Source: an uncultured bacterium (lineage in GTDB: Bacteria > Bacillota > Clostridia > Oscillospirales > Oscillospiraceae). From it: 53,210 bases of DNA. The first letter of the stretch is position 1. Each line of letters opens with the position of its first letter. The translations under genes were made by a program, and so were the position numbers. Of this stretch, positions 1 to 8,248 are shown piece by piece. The stretch spans positions 1 to 53,210 of the forward strand of contig CAOKLO010000019.1 in assembly GCA_948469375.1 (NCBI GenBank), written 5' to 3'. The notes under the pieces were generated by a model. That model was not told the origin of the DNA. It did no database searches and was given only the letters and a program-made list of their open reading frames with translations.

Positions 1-66
1 CTCTTGCATTGCTCTGAACGGTATTTTGTTGTTGTCCTTGTGCGGGGGGACCCTTGAGATTCAAGG

Positions 67-117
67 CTTTTTGGTTGCGGGGGCCGGATTTGAACCGACG
101 ACCTTCGGGTTATGAGC
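67..117. repeat. attL: 51-bp direct repeat of tRNA-fMet 3' part
   Basis: These 51 bp are identical to 15228-15278, which is the 3' end to anticodon loop of the intact tRNA-fMet. Here the tRNA sequence stops after the anticodon loop and runs into unrelated DNA, as expected for one end of an element integrated in the tRNA gene. On the outer side (52-66) a short hairpin CCTTGA/TCAAGG precedes the T run and probably is the displaced original terminator of the tRNA. Confidence 0.85.
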
Positions 118-250
118 TGCGATCAGCGATGCTGGCGGCGGCTTTTTGGCGCTTTCGGGGCATATTCGCTCCAGAAAAGGATGCTTTCCGGCACTGTTCT
201 CTCCATCACTTCCACCCGCTCCTTTCCCATTCTGGGTCAGAATCTAGGTC
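114..250. repeat. Repeat A, left copy
   Basis: A 137-bp segment starting at the inner edge of attL that aligns without gaps to 12500-12636. About four fifths of positions match by eye, and many differences are transitions. On the minus strand both copies can be read as a short peptide, but most differences change the residue, so I do not call it a gene. It marks a duplicated island end. Confidence 0.7.
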
Positions 251-283
251 ATCAACCCAATACGATTAAAGGATTGGCCAAGT

Positions 284-679
284 TTACAAAGAGTTGAGTG
301 GTGCAATTCTATGCCGCAAGATCCACTCCAGGATATCCTCATATTTTGCCCGTCCGCTGGCAGCATCAAGGCCCAATTGAGTCAGTTCTTCCTGAGTATA
401 GCGCAGTGTCACGCCATTTAGCCTCAACAGCATGAGCATGGCCAGCATACCGACCCGCTTGTTGCCATCCACAAAAGCATGGTTGTTCACCAAAGCAAAG
501 GTCAGCCGCGCTGCTTTTTCCTCAACGGTTGGATACTGTTCTGAATCCCCGAAGCCAGCATTGATGCCCAATACGGCAGATTCCAACAGTCCAGGGTCAC
601 GCAGCCCTGGTGTTCCGCCTGTTGCCTGCAGTAGCTTTCCGTGGATCAAAACGATTTCATCCACAGTCAAAACAATCAT
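284..679 (-). CDS. doc: Doc/Fic-family toxin
   Basis: A 131-residue protein of the Fic/Doc fold, which transfers AMP or phosphate to target proteins; phage P1 Doc phosphorylates EF-Tu and stops translation. The family core motif is visible as HAFVDGNKRVG at residues 67-77 (catalytic His67, then the GNKR anion-binding stretch). The length is typical of Doc-type toxins. Its ATG overlaps the stop of the upstream antitoxin gene by four bases (ATGA), so the two are translationally coupled. Being next to attL, it probably stabilises the island. The exact target and chemistry (AMPylation or phosphorylation) cannot be read from the sequence. Confidence 0.88.
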   Translation of the reverse strand: MIVLTVDEIVLIHGKLLQATGGTPGLRDPGLLESAVLGINAGFGDSEQYPTVEEKAARLTFALVNNHAFVDGNKRVGMLAMLMLLRLNGVTLRYTQEELTQLGLDAASGRAKYEDILEWILRHRIAPLNSL

Positions 680-927
680 TTCGCCAGCTCCTGGAATGCA
701 TCCAGATTGTCTGAGATCATCTGATCAGCCATTGCCTCAATTCTATGCTTCCGCGCCGTGCGGGCGGATTGGATCTCTTCGTATTCTTCAAAATTGATAA
801 CAATGTAGCGGGGCCTGTTATTTTTCAAAATGACAGCCAGCCCTGCTTCATCTACTAAACGGGTCACCTTTGAAAAGTTTTGGTTGGCCTCCGTCATGGG
901 AACCAACGCGCTGGTATTCACCATCAT
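676..927 (-). CDS. phd: Phd/YefM-type antitoxin
   Basis: An 83-residue antitoxin of the Phd/YefM family. The N-terminal half (after MMVNTSALVPMTEANQNFSK) is the DNA-binding dimerisation fold that represses its own promoter; the charged C-terminal tail should fold over and block Doc. I chose ATG at 927 because GAGGTGAG lies just upstream; a GTG at 957 would add ten residues with no good ribosome site. It comes first in the pair, overlapping doc by four bases, the usual order. An inverted ATAGG/CCTAT pair at 962-980 could be an operator, but that is a guess. Confidence 0.85.
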   Translation of the reverse strand: MMVNTSALVPMTEANQNFSKVTRLVDEAGLAVILKNNRPRYIVINFEEYEEIQSARTARKHRIEAMADQMISDNLDAFQELAK

Positions 928-1030
928 CGCTCTCACCTCATAAACAGTATACACCAAAGATAGGATAAAATCAACCTATTTAAGTATTTCATCACAGCAG
1001 ATAAGAGGCAGGGGCAAAAGAACGATTTAA

Positions 1031-2210
1031 GGAATCGCTGATTTAATCGACGGAGGAAAAGGGATGTGATACAATAGGGAAAAGGGGGGCAGGAAATGAA
1101 ACAGGAAAGTTTCAGCGATATGGAATACGGCTACCGGAAAAAGAAGACAAAGCGGGAAGAATTTCTGGAGATCATGGACGAGATCAACCCATGGGATGAA
1201 TGGGTATCGCTGATCGTACCCCACTACCCCAGTGGGAAGCGTGGGCGTCCGCCCATTGAGATTGAAACCATACTGCGGATGTATCTGCTGCAATGCTGGT
1301 TCAGCCTGTCCGATGAAGGCGTGGAAGAGGCCATTTACGACAGTTATGCCATGCGCAAATTCATGGGGATTAACTTTTTGGAGCAGGATGTCCCGGATGC
1401 CACAACCCTGCTGCACTTCCGGCACCTGCTGGAGGACAAGGGCATCGGCAAGCTGTTTTTTGACGCCATCAACCGCTGCCTGGAGCGGGCTGGACGGATC
1501 ATGCGTGGCGGCACCATCGTGGACGCCACGCTGATCAGCGCGCCCAGCTCCACAAAGAACGCGGAGAAAAAACGGGACCCGGAGATGCACTCGGTGAAGA
1601 AGGGGAACCAGTGGCATTTCGGTATGAAGTGCCACACCGGGGTGGATGCCGGGAGCGGCTTTATTCACACGGTAGAGGCCACCGCTGCCAATGTCCATGA
1701 TGTCACTGTGGCGGCAAAACTTCTGCGGGAAGATGACGAAGTGGTCTACGGGGACAGCGCCTATCTCGGGATAGAGAAGCGGGACGAGATCAGAAACAGC
1801 CCTCAGCTTTCTGCCATCACATACCGTATCAACCGCAGACCGGGCCGGCTGCCCAAGGTTTCAGACAACGCCATTGACTGGGAGCGGTATATTGAAAACC
1901 AAAAATCGTCTGTGCGCTGTAAAGTAGAGCACCCCTACCGGATTGTGAAGAACATCTTCGGTTTCCGAAATGCCGTTTACAGGGGGTTGAGAAAGAACCT
2001 GAACCGCTTACACGTACTCTTTGCCAGCGTGAATCTGTATATGCTTGCCAGGGCGGGCGGCTCCCTATCCCCCGCTTAGGGTTTTTGCGCCCTTTTGGCG
2101 GGAGGGGTATGGTAAACGAGAATACCTCCCTCAAATATGCTTCTTCATTTAATGTTTGTCTTCACTTTTAATTATTTGCCGCCATTTTGCCTGCTTTAAT
2201 CAGTGCTTCC
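1031..2210 (+). mobile_element. Complete IS5-family insertion sequence
   Basis: A 1180-bp element. The left end GGAATCGCTGATTTAA and the right end, read inward as GGAAGCACTGATTAAA, are imperfect terminal inverted repeats. TTAA stands directly outside both ends (1027-1030 and 2211-2214), a 4-bp target duplication of the kind IS5 members make. One intact transposase fills the element, so it may still be active. It sits between the toxin-antitoxin pair and the catabolic cluster of the island. Confidence 0.88.
1096..2079 (+). CDS. IS5-family DDE transposase
   Basis: A 327-residue transposase resembling that of E. coli IS5 along its length. The N-terminal part carries the family's conserved stretch with LEDKGIGKLFFDAINR. 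The catalytic DDE triad can be placed at Asp143 (GTIVDATL), Asp220 (VYGDSAYLG) and Glu278 (KVEHPYRIVKN, the family's Y-x2-K region). The sequence SSTKN...RDPEMH...KKGNQWHFGMK is characteristic of this group. No frameshift or stop is seen. GGGGGGCAGGAA precedes the ATG. Function is cut-and-paste movement of its own IS. Confidence 0.93.
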   Translation: MKQESFSDMEYGYRKKKTKREEFLEIMDEINPWDEWVSLIVPHYPSGKRGRPPIEIETILRMYLLQCWFSLSDEGVEEAIYDSYAMRKFMGINFLEQDVPDATTLLHFRHLLEDKGIGKLFFDAINRCLERAGRIMRGGTIVDATLISAPSSTKNAEKKRDPEMHSVKKGNQWHFGMKCHTGVDAGSGFIHTVEATAANVHDVTVAAKLLREDDEVVYGDSAYLGIEKRDEIRNSPQLSAITYRINRRPGRLPKVSDNAIDWERYIENQKSSVRCKVEHPYRIVKNIFGFRNAVYRGLRKNLNRLHVLFASVNLYMLARAGGSLSPA

Positions 2211-2241
2211 TTAAGATAGGGGCTCCCCAAAATTTGGGGAA

Positions 2242-2277
2242 GAACTATATCAACAAGACGCATAGCAACAAATAAAA
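2242..2277. repeat. Repeat B, left copy
   Basis: Thirty-six bases repeated at 12705-12740 with one difference. In both places it follows a short GGGG/CCCC-rich hairpin-like stretch. In the right copy it lies only 68 bp after repeat A; here the toxin-antitoxin pair and the IS separate A from B. Confidence 0.75.
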
Positions 2278-2372
2278 AGCATCTCGGCTTCCTCACGTCT
2301 TGTCCCAATCATATGAGGGTGTGTCCCACAATATTCCAGACGGGAAGCGCAAAAAAGGAAAGGATGCCCGGA

Positions 2373-2445
2373 GGAGAGGGCTTCGTAAGGAAGTCCTCTC
2401 CTCAGCTTGTCGAAAAAGTCTGCCGGATGGCAGACTTTTTCGACA
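2373..2445. repeat. Two tandem hairpins between IS and maoC
   Basis: The 430-bp gap between the IS and the maoC gene has no gene but holds two strong hairpins in a row. The first is a 12-bp stem (2373-2384 with 2390-2401, one G-T pair). The second is a perfect 17-bp stem with a GGAT loop (2408-2424 with 2429-2445), beginning TGTCGAAAAAG. The A/T run inside the stem allows a bidirectional terminator; it also looks like a dispersed intergenic palindrome, but only one copy is present here. Confidence 0.7.
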
Positions 2446-2576
2446 GACTGGAAGGGCCGGTATCTCCGGCACTTTTCAGTCAATTAATTTTTCAAGTTTT
2501 TTAAATTATTCTTGACATTTGGGCCTCGGCGAATTGCCCAAAGCAGGCGCGGTATCCGCCCCGCTTTTGAAAACCA

Positions 2577-2622
2577 GACGGCACAGCGGGCCCTCTTTCA
2601 TGAAGGAACCCGCTGTGCCGTC
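2577..2622 (-). terminator. Long hairpin after the maoC operon
   Basis: A perfect 14-bp stem (2577-2590 with 2609-2622) with an 18-nt loop, right after the maoC stop on the minus strand. Only a short T stretch (TGGTTTTC) follows, so termination may be weak or help from elsewhere may be needed. Confidence 0.6.
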
Positions 2623-2639
2623 TGCCCGGAACGGACAGC

Positions 2640-3107
2640 TTATTCCATATGCTCCTTGTCCGCCGCCATCAGGATGGTCCAGACCTGATCAGCAACCAGC
2701 TCTCCGTGCTGGTTGGTGGTTTTGACACCGAATTTGATCACACCCCGGCCCGGCTTGCTGGTCAGCCGCTTTTCCAGCGGGATAAGCACGCAGGTAATGG
2801 TATCCCCAAACCGCACGGGGTGGGGGAACTTGAACTCGCAGCCCAGCAGGCCGATGTAGCTCCCGTCGAACATCCCGGTCTGGCAGACCAGGCCCGTGCT
2901 GATGATATAGGTCAGTGCGCCATAGGCGATGCGGGTGCCGTAGGGACTGTTTTTTGCGTACTCCTCGTTGGTATGCAGTGCGCTGAAATCCCCCGACAGC
3001 CCCGCGAAATTGACCACGTCGGCCTCGGTAATGGTGCGGGCCGGCGTGTAGTACTCCCTGCCCAGCTCAAAGTCGTCATAGAGCTTACCTTGAAATTCGT
3101 ATCCCAT
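2640..3107 (-). CDS. MaoC-like (hot-dog) enoyl-CoA hydratase
   Basis: A 155-residue MaoC-family protein. Members add water to trans-2-enoyl-CoA esters or to similar unsaturated acyl-CoAs. The hydratase catalytic pair is visible as Asp40 and His45 in LSGDFSALHTNEEYA, followed by RIAYGALTY, the usual helix that closes the active site. The C-terminal part has the PVRFGDTI and V/I-strand pattern of the hot-dog fold. AGGAGG precedes the ATG. It is the last gene of a three-gene minus-strand unit with the M20 peptidase and the CoA-transferase, so it likely hydrates the CoA ester of whatever acid the cluster handles. Substrate unknown. Confidence 0.85.
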   Translation of the reverse strand: MGYEFQGKLYDDFELGREYYTPARTITEADVVNFAGLSGDFSALHTNEEYAKNSPYGTRIAYGALTYIISTGLVCQTGMFDGSYIGLLGCEFKFPHPVRFGDTITCVLIPLEKRLTSKPGRGVIKFGVKTTNQHGELVADQVWTILMAADKEHME

Positions 3108-3144
3108 TGTATTCGTCCTCCTTGATGTTTGATGGCGCTTATGA

Positions 3145-4257
3145 TTACAGTTTTGCGTATTCCAGGGCGATGTTGGTAACCAGGCAGCCGGACTGGATCA
3201 GATCCTCCACCACCAGCGTCTCCTTCACTGTGTGGTTGCCCGAGTAGCCGGTGGACAAGCCCACCAGCTCGATGCCAGCCCGGCTGAGCAGGTTGGCGTC
3301 GAAACCGCCGGCTCCGTCCTCCACCGACGCGCGCAGCTTCATCTGCCCCAGGGCCCGCTGGGCCAGGCGCACGCAGTCGCTGCTGTCCCGGGTGAGGAAG
3401 GCGGGATAGTCCAGGATATCCTTGGTTTCAATGCGGCAGCCAGTCTCCTGAGCCACCTGGGCGGCCACTGTGTGGAATTTTTTGATATAGGCGGCCAGCT
3501 TGTCGTTGTCCCGACTCATGGCGAAAGCCTTCGCCTCCACATGGCCCGGAATGGTATTGCAGGGGGTGGGCGAGTTCAGATAGGACCAGTTGATTACCGT
3601 GGCCTCGTCCACCCGACCGTCCTCAATGTGGGAGAGCACCTTGACCGCCGCGTTCAGCGCGCTTTTGCCCCGCTCGGGATAGGCCGCGTGGGCCTCCTCC
3701 CCGTAGACCTCCAGGAACAGCTGGGCCTTGCCCATGGCGGAGCGCAGAATCCGCCCGATGCGCCCGGGGGAGTCCAGCACATAGCCGATTCTGGACTGGA
3801 TCACGCTGGTGTCGAAGTGGTAGCTGCCCCGCAGGCCGATCTCCTCACAGACGCTGAAAAGCACCTCGATTCTGGGGTGCTTCTCCCCGGAGCGGACCAG
3901 CCGGCGCATTCCGTCCAGAACGGCGGCTACGCCGGACAGATCGTCCGCCGCCAGGATGGTGGTGCCGTCGGAGACCAGATTGTCCCCCTCGAAGCGGGGC
4001 TGAATGCCCAGGCCGTTCTGGACCCGGTCCAGATGGGCGCAGAACAGGATGGAGCCGTCCAGCTGCCCCTCCAGCACAGCAAGGACGTTGCCCGTGGTGG
4101 CCCCCTCGATGTGCTTGGCCGCGCCGTCCTCCGTCACGGTGAACCCCATGGCGGCCAGCTCGCCCTTCACATAGTCGGCCAGCTCCCGCTCCTGCCGGGA
4201 CGCGGTGTCGATTTTGGCCATACGGATGAATTCTTCCACGATAGGAGTATTGTTCAT
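3145..4257 (-). CDS. M20-family metallopeptidase (PepT-like)
   Basis: A 370-residue zinc peptidase or amidohydrolase of family M20, closest in pattern to PepT-type tripeptidases. Two-metal ligands can be placed at His75 and Asp77 (CAHLDRV), Asp105 (ILAADDLSG), Glu138/139 (SVCEEIG) and the late His in SGNHTVKE. The dimerisation lid domain follows around residues 185-285. The start has GAAGGAGG upstream. It lies between the CoA-transferase and maoC in one operon. Such enzymes in catabolic clusters often release an acid or amino acid from a peptide or N-acyl conjugate before CoA activation; that role is inference. Confidence 0.85.
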   Translation of the reverse strand: MNNTPIVEEFIRMAKIDTASRQERELADYVKGELAAMGFTVTEDGAAKHIEGATTGNVLAVLEGQLDGSILFCAHLDRVQNGLGIQPRFEGDNLVSDGTTILAADDLSGVAAVLDGMRRLVRSGEKHPRIEVLFSVCEEIGLRGSYHFDTSVIQSRIGYVLDSPGRIGRILRSAMGKAQLFLEVYGEEAHAAYPERGKSALNAAVKVLSHIEDGRVDEATVINWSYLNSPTPCNTIPGHVEAKAFAMSRDNDKLAAYIKKFHTVAAQVAQETGCRIETKDILDYPAFLTRDSSDCVRLAQRALGQMKLRASVEDGAGGFDANLLSRAGIELVGLSTGYSGNHTVKETLVVEDLIQSGCLVTNIALEYAKL

Positions 4258-4302
4258 AGTTACGCCTCCTTCAAAATAGTGTGCAGCACTCCAGGCGCCG
4301 GA

Positions 4303-5490
4303 TCAAATCACGCCGTCCCGCTTCAGCTGGGCCAGCCGCTCCTGAGACAGGCCCAGGCCGCCGTAGATTTCTTCGTTGTGCTCCCCCTGATGGGGGCAGC
4401 CCATGCGGACCTGTCCCGGCGTTTTGGAGAGCTTCACCGGAATGCCCTGCATCTGATAGCGGCCCATCCCCTCGTATTCCATGTCCACCACCATCTCCCG
4501 GTGGCGCAGCTGCTCATCCTCCATCGCCTCTCCCACGGTGAGCACAGAGGCAAAGGCCAGCTTATGAGTCAGAAAGACCTGTTCGATCTCCGCCCGGGTG
4601 TGCGCCAGCGTCCACCTCTCAATGTAGGGAGAGAGCTCGTCGGCGTTTTCCACCCGATGCTCGTTGGTGTCGAACCTGGGATCCTCCGCCAGCTCCGGGC
4701 GCTCAATGGCCTGGGCGAAGGGCCGCCAGTCGTTCACCGTGGACACGCCCAGGATACAGTACCCGTCTTTGGCCTGAAAGATGTCGTAGGGATAGGCGGA
4801 CAGGTCCCGGCAGCCGATGCGCCCCGGGTCCACCCCCATCAGGGACTTCTGGATCACGCCCTGCATAATCAGGTGGAACAGGGAGTCGGTCATGGAGATG
4901 TCGATGTACTGCCCCTCGCCGGTGCGCTCACGGTGGAACAGGGCATAGAGGATGCCCTGGGTCAGGAACATGCCTGCCACGCTGTCGCCGAAGGCCACGC
5001 CGGAGGCCGTGGGCTTCCCGTTCGGATAACCCGTGACGTGCATCAGGCCGCTGGAGGCCTCGGCGATATTGGAATAAGCGGCGTTGGTGGACTTGGGTCC
5101 GGTTTGGCCGAAGCCGGACAGGGAGGCCATGATAATGTCGGGCTTCACCGCGCACAGCGCCTCATAGCCGCAGCCCAGACGCTTTGCTACCCCGGGGCGG
5201 AAGTTTTCAACCACCACGTCCGCGGTTTTGACCAGCTCATAGAGGAGCGCCCGGCCCTCTTCCGCCTTTAAATTCAGCGTGACGCTCTTCTTGTTGCGGT
5301 TCATGTTCAGAAATTGGATGCTCTGGCCATTGTGGAGCGGCGACCAGGTGCGGGAGGGATCGCCAATGGAGGTATTCTCCACCTTGATGACCTCAGCGCC
5401 AAAGTCGGCCAGCTGCATGGTCCCGATGGGGGCCGAGTAGGCTGTGCTCAGGTCAATGACGCGGATACCCTCTAACGGTAAATTAGGCAT
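4303..5490 (-). CDS. CaiB/BaiF family III CoA-transferase
   Basis: A 395-residue family III CoA-transferase, which moves CoA from one acyl-CoA to a free acid through a glutamyl/aspartyl anhydride intermediate. The catalytic aspartate is at exactly residue 169 (GVAFGDSVAG), the same number as in formyl-CoA transferase. The N-terminal LEGIRVIDLS and ADFGAEVIKVE and the ENFRPG stretch are standard. It is first gene of the minus-strand operon and divergent from the LysR gene, the usual arrangement for a LysR-controlled pathway. Its job is presumably to activate the pathway acid; the substrate cannot be predicted. Confidence 0.9.
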   Translation of the reverse strand: MPNLPLEGIRVIDLSTAYSAPIGTMQLADFGAEVIKVENTSIGDPSRTWSPLHNGQSIQFLNMNRNKKSVTLNLKAEEGRALLYELVKTADVVVENFRPGVAKRLGCGYEALCAVKPDIIMASLSGFGQTGPKSTNAAYSNIAEASSGLMHVTGYPNGKPTASGVAFGDSVAGMFLTQGILYALFHRERTGEGQYIDISMTDSLFHLIMQGVIQKSLMGVDPGRIGCRDLSAYPYDIFQAKDGYCILGVSTVNDWRPFAQAIERPELAEDPRFDTNEHRVENADELSPYIERWTLAHTRAEIEQVFLTHKLAFASVLTVGEAMEDEQLRHREMVVDMEYEGMGRYQMQGIPVKLSKTPGQVRMGCPHQGEHNEEIYGGLGLSQERLAQLKRDGVI

Positions 5491-5520
5491 GGGGGATTCT
5501 CCTTTCGAGAAAATTGTGGT

Positions 5521-5549
5521 ATATTACAAGGGAACGGCTCTAAATTCAA
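5521..5549 (-). promoter_or_regulatory. Promoter of the CoA-transferase operon
   Basis: On the minus strand TTGAAT (5544-5549), a 17-bp spacer and TAATAT (5521-5526) form a good sigma-A promoter 31 bp before the CoA-transferase start. The 77-bp gap to the divergent LysR gene must also hold the LysR operator. Confidence 0.7.
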
Positions 5550-5567
5550 TGGAAGGATGTGGGGTAG

Positions 5568-6455
5568 ATGGAACTGGCTCAGCTGCGGTACTTTTGCTCT
5601 GTGGCAAAATGCCAGAATATGTCGAAGGCCTCCAGCGAGCTGTATGTGACCCAGCCCACGCTGAGTCAAAGCGTCAAGCGCCTGGAATCGGAGCTGGGAT
5701 GTTCGCTGTTTGACCGCTACGGAAAGAGCATCGTGCTCAACAGGCAGGGAAAGATCGTGCTGCACTACGCCGATCAAGTCCTGGGCCTGCTCAGTGAGAT
5801 GGAAAAGGAGCTTGCCGACCTGTCCGCAGACAGCGCCACGGCGGTGTCCATCTCCATCAACACCAGCAGCAAGCTGCTGACTCGGATTCTGCCCGCCTTC
5901 CGGCGGATCCATCCAAACATCCGCTTTTATGTGGAACAGAACGACTCCAGTCTGCCTGACAAGGACGACTATGACATCTGCATCAACTGCGCACAGGAGC
6001 CCCCTCTGGTAGACAATACGAAGACCATTCTGCGCGAGCGGGTGCTGCTGGCCATCCCGCAGGGGCACCCGTTGGCCGGTCTGGAGGAGATCCCCATGGC
6101 CGCGCTGGAGCTGGAGAGCTTCATCCAGGTCGCGGGGAAGGACCTGGCCCATCAGCTGCGTCGCTGCTGCGAGACCGCCGGGTTTGAGCCCATCATCGCG
6201 TTCAACTGCGACTATCCCTCTGTGGCGGTGGACTTTGTGGAGATGGGGCTGGGGCTGACATTATTCCCTGAGATCTCCTGGGCCTCCGCGATGGCGCCCA
6301 ATCTGGTTCTGCGCCCCATTCAGGATGTGTTCCCAACCCGGTATATTTCGGTGTCCTGGCGGAAAAACACCTATCTGTCCGCCAACGCCAGACTTTTTTT
6401 GGATTTTTTCATCGACTATATGCAGGCCCACTATCCGCAGTACGCGCTGGACTAG
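5568..6455 (+). CDS. LysR-family transcriptional regulator
   Basis: A 295-residue LysR-type regulator. Residues 1-60 are the winged helix-turn-helix (ELAQLRYFCSVAKCQNMSKA, then TQPTLSQSVKRLE). Residues about 90-290 are the periplasmic-binding-like effector domain. It is transcribed away from the CoA-transferase operon and its end overlaps by four bases the end of the convergent exchanger gene. It most likely controls the CoA-transferase, peptidase and MaoC genes in response to a pathway acid or CoA ester. The effector is unknown. Confidence 0.93.
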   Translation: MELAQLRYFCSVAKCQNMSKASSELYVTQPTLSQSVKRLESELGCSLFDRYGKSIVLNRQGKIVLHYADQVLGLLSEMEKELADLSADSATAVSISINTSSKLLTRILPAFRRIHPNIRFYVEQNDSSLPDKDDYDICINCAQEPPLVDNTKTILRERVLLAIPQGHPLAGLEEIPMAALELESFIQVAGKDLAHQLRRCCETAGFEPIIAFNCDYPSVAVDFVEMGLGLTLFPEISWASAMAPNLVLRPIQDVFPTRYISVSWRKNTYLSANARLFLDFFIDYMQAHYPQYALD

Positions 6456-7546
6456 CCCAGCCCCGCCAGCAGCTGGACCGTCAGGGCCACCGACAGCAGG
6501 GCCACGGGATAGGCCGCGGCGTATCCCGACGCCACGTCGTCGGTGCCCGCTGCCTGGACCAGTGCGCCCAGCGCGGGGGTGCTGGTCATCCCGCCGCACA
6601 CGGTGGACAGGGCGGACAGCACATCCATATGGAACAGCCGCAGCGCGGCCAGCAGGCCCACAGCCATGGGGAGCAGCGTCATGGCCGCCCCCCAGAGGAA
6701 CAGCCCGATCCCATAGCTGTTCAGGATCTCCAGAAAACCGCTGCCCGCTCGGGCGCCCGCGCCGGCCAGAAACAGCGCCAGCCCCAGCTCCCGGACCACG
6801 CTCAGCGTGACTTTGGGGCACTCCAGCCGGAGGGGGCCGACGCGCCGCAGATGGCCCAACGCCAGTCCAACCACCAGCGGGCCCCCGGCAGTTCCCAAGG
6901 AGAGGCCACCCCCGCCGGGCAGCGGCAGAGTGACCTTGCCCAACAGCAAGCCCAGAAGGGCCGCCAGCGCCAGGGCAAAGATCCCATGCCCGTCGATGGC
7001 TATGGTGCCCGCCTCCCGTCTCTGCTCACCCATGGACGGTCTTCTGTCCACGGAACCGATGGGGAGCAGCCTTGGAACGATTTGAACAAACAAGACCACG
7101 CCCACCACCCCGAAGGGATAGGCCACGCCGTACCCGGCGGTGGGCAGGATGTCCCCGGTCAGCTCCGAGGCCATGGCCAGCCCCGGCGTACTGGTCAGCG
7201 CGCCCGTCATCATCCCCACCGCCAGACCCGTGGGGATGCCCGCGGCGATGGATGCCGCGCACACCAGCCCGCCCACGGCCACGATCATCGCGCCGGTAAG
7301 CAGAAAGCCCTGGGCGGAGCTTTTGAGGCGGCCGAGGAACTCCGGGCCGGAGATCATCCCCACAGCTGTGGTGAAGCACACCAGACCAAACTCTTGGAGC
7401 ACGGCGGGCAGCTCCACGCCGAGGTGCCCAAGAACCAGGGCCCCCAGCAGCACGCCGGAGGTGCCGAAGCTGATGCCCCTCACCCGGACCGCGCCCACGG
7501 CGTAGCCCAGGATCAGGGTGAGCAGCAGAAAAAATACCGCTGACAT
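6452..7546 (-). CDS. Aspartate:alanine exchanger-like membrane transporter
   Basis: A 364-residue integral membrane protein with about ten hydrophobic segments arranged as two similar halves. Each half has a Thr-Ser-Thr-Pro motif (GALTSTPGLAMA and GGMTSTPALGAL) and a GYxxAYP motif (GYGVAYPFGVVG, GYAAAYPVAL), the signature of the AAEx duplication. Typical AspT-like exchangers carry two cytoplasmic TrkA-C domains between the halves; here there is only a short polar loop near residue 175, so this is a reduced form. It precedes no other gene but follows the DUF5058 pair on the same strand, suggesting uptake or exchange of the cluster's carboxylate. Confidence 0.65.
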   Translation of the reverse strand: MSAVFFLLLTLILGYAVGAVRVRGISFGTSGVLLGALVLGHLGVELPAVLQEFGLVCFTTAVGMISGPEFLGRLKSSAQGFLLTGAMIVAVGGLVCAASIAAGIPTGLAVGMMTGALTSTPGLAMASELTGDILPTAGYGVAYPFGVVGVVLFVQIVPRLLPIGSVDRRPSMGEQRREAGTIAIDGHGIFALALAALLGLLLGKVTLPLPGGGGLSLGTAGGPLVVGLALGHLRRVGPLRLECPKVTLSVVRELGLALFLAGAGARAGSGFLEILNSYGIGLFLWGAAMTLLPMAVGLLAALRLFHMDVLSALSTVCGGMTSTPALGALVQAAGTDDVASGYAAAYPVALLSVALTVQLLAGLG

Positions 7547-7567
7547 AACCGATGAAGCTGGCCCGGC

Positions 7568-8230
7568 TCAGGCCTCGGGCTTGCTCTTCCTGTTTTGGAG
7601 CGTGAACACGCCGCGGGAGACAAACATGCCGATGATAACCACCAGCAGGGTGATCCACACCGTGGAGAGGCCTGCCGCCTTCAGCACGATATAAACGATG
7701 AAGCCGGAGATGATGAGGGGCAGGTTGCTTTTCAGATTCTTCATGGCGTAGTCCACCACGATAGCGCCGAAGATGGCGGGGGCGATATAGCTGAACGCCG
7801 ACGTGACGCTCTCAGGCAGGATGGAGATGAGCCCGCTGCCGATGACGGTGATAACGCTCAGGAACACCACCGTGACGATGTTGGTGGTGGCCGCAGCCAT
7901 GGTGGACAGCACATTGCCCTCCGGGGTGCCCGCCTCGATGTCGGCAGTCTTCTGCGCGGCGCTGATGGCGGGCATACGCAGGTCGGCCACATTGCCGGTG
8001 GTCCAGCTCAGGCAGGAGGCACCGATGCCCAGTGCAGGATAGAAGGTGATGGGCTGCACCAGCCAGCCCACCGCGAAGGAGGCCGCCATCATACTGAACA
8101 GAGAGGCGATGTCGGCGCCGGTGGGAATCACGCCGTAGGCAAAATAGAGGTACAGAGCGGGCAGGAAGCTCGCGACCACTGCGGCGGCCATGGTGGCCAG
8201 ACCCATACGCAGGCATTTTTTATCAAACAT
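7568..8230 (-). CDS. Integral membrane protein paired with DUF5058
   Basis: A 220-residue membrane protein with about six hydrophobic segments and a short basic C-tail. I do not recognise the family with certainty. A polar stretch between the second and third segments (LSWTTGNVADLRMPAISAAQ) is rich in charged and small residues. It starts 18 bp after the DUF5058 gene with GGGAGG-type signal, and the two proteins are alike in size and lack other domains, so they probably form one two-component transporter. The neighbouring pathway genes suggest an organic acid or amino acid derivative as substrate. That is inference. Confidence 0.6.
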   Translation of the reverse strand: MFDKKCLRMGLATMAAAVVASFLPALYLYFAYGVIPTGADIASLFSMMAASFAVGWLVQPITFYPALGIGASCLSWTTGNVADLRMPAISAAQKTADIEAGTPEGNVLSTMAAATTNIVTVVFLSVITVIGSGLISILPESVTSAFSYIAPAIFGAIVVDYAMKNLKSNLPLIISGFIVYIVLKAAGLSTVWITLLVVIIGMFVSRGVFTLQNRKSKPEA

Positions 8231-8248
8231 AGTAAAACCTCCCTTTCG

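Noticed and set aside
54-269. Short frame across attL and repeat A
   Set aside because: It is a translation of tRNA sequence and the repeat.
3232-5271. 679-codon open frame on the plus strand
   Set aside because: Lies antisense to the M20 peptidase and CoA-transferase, both with full catalytic motifs and ribosome sites. High GC leaves such frames open; composition is Gly/His/Val-rich with no domain.
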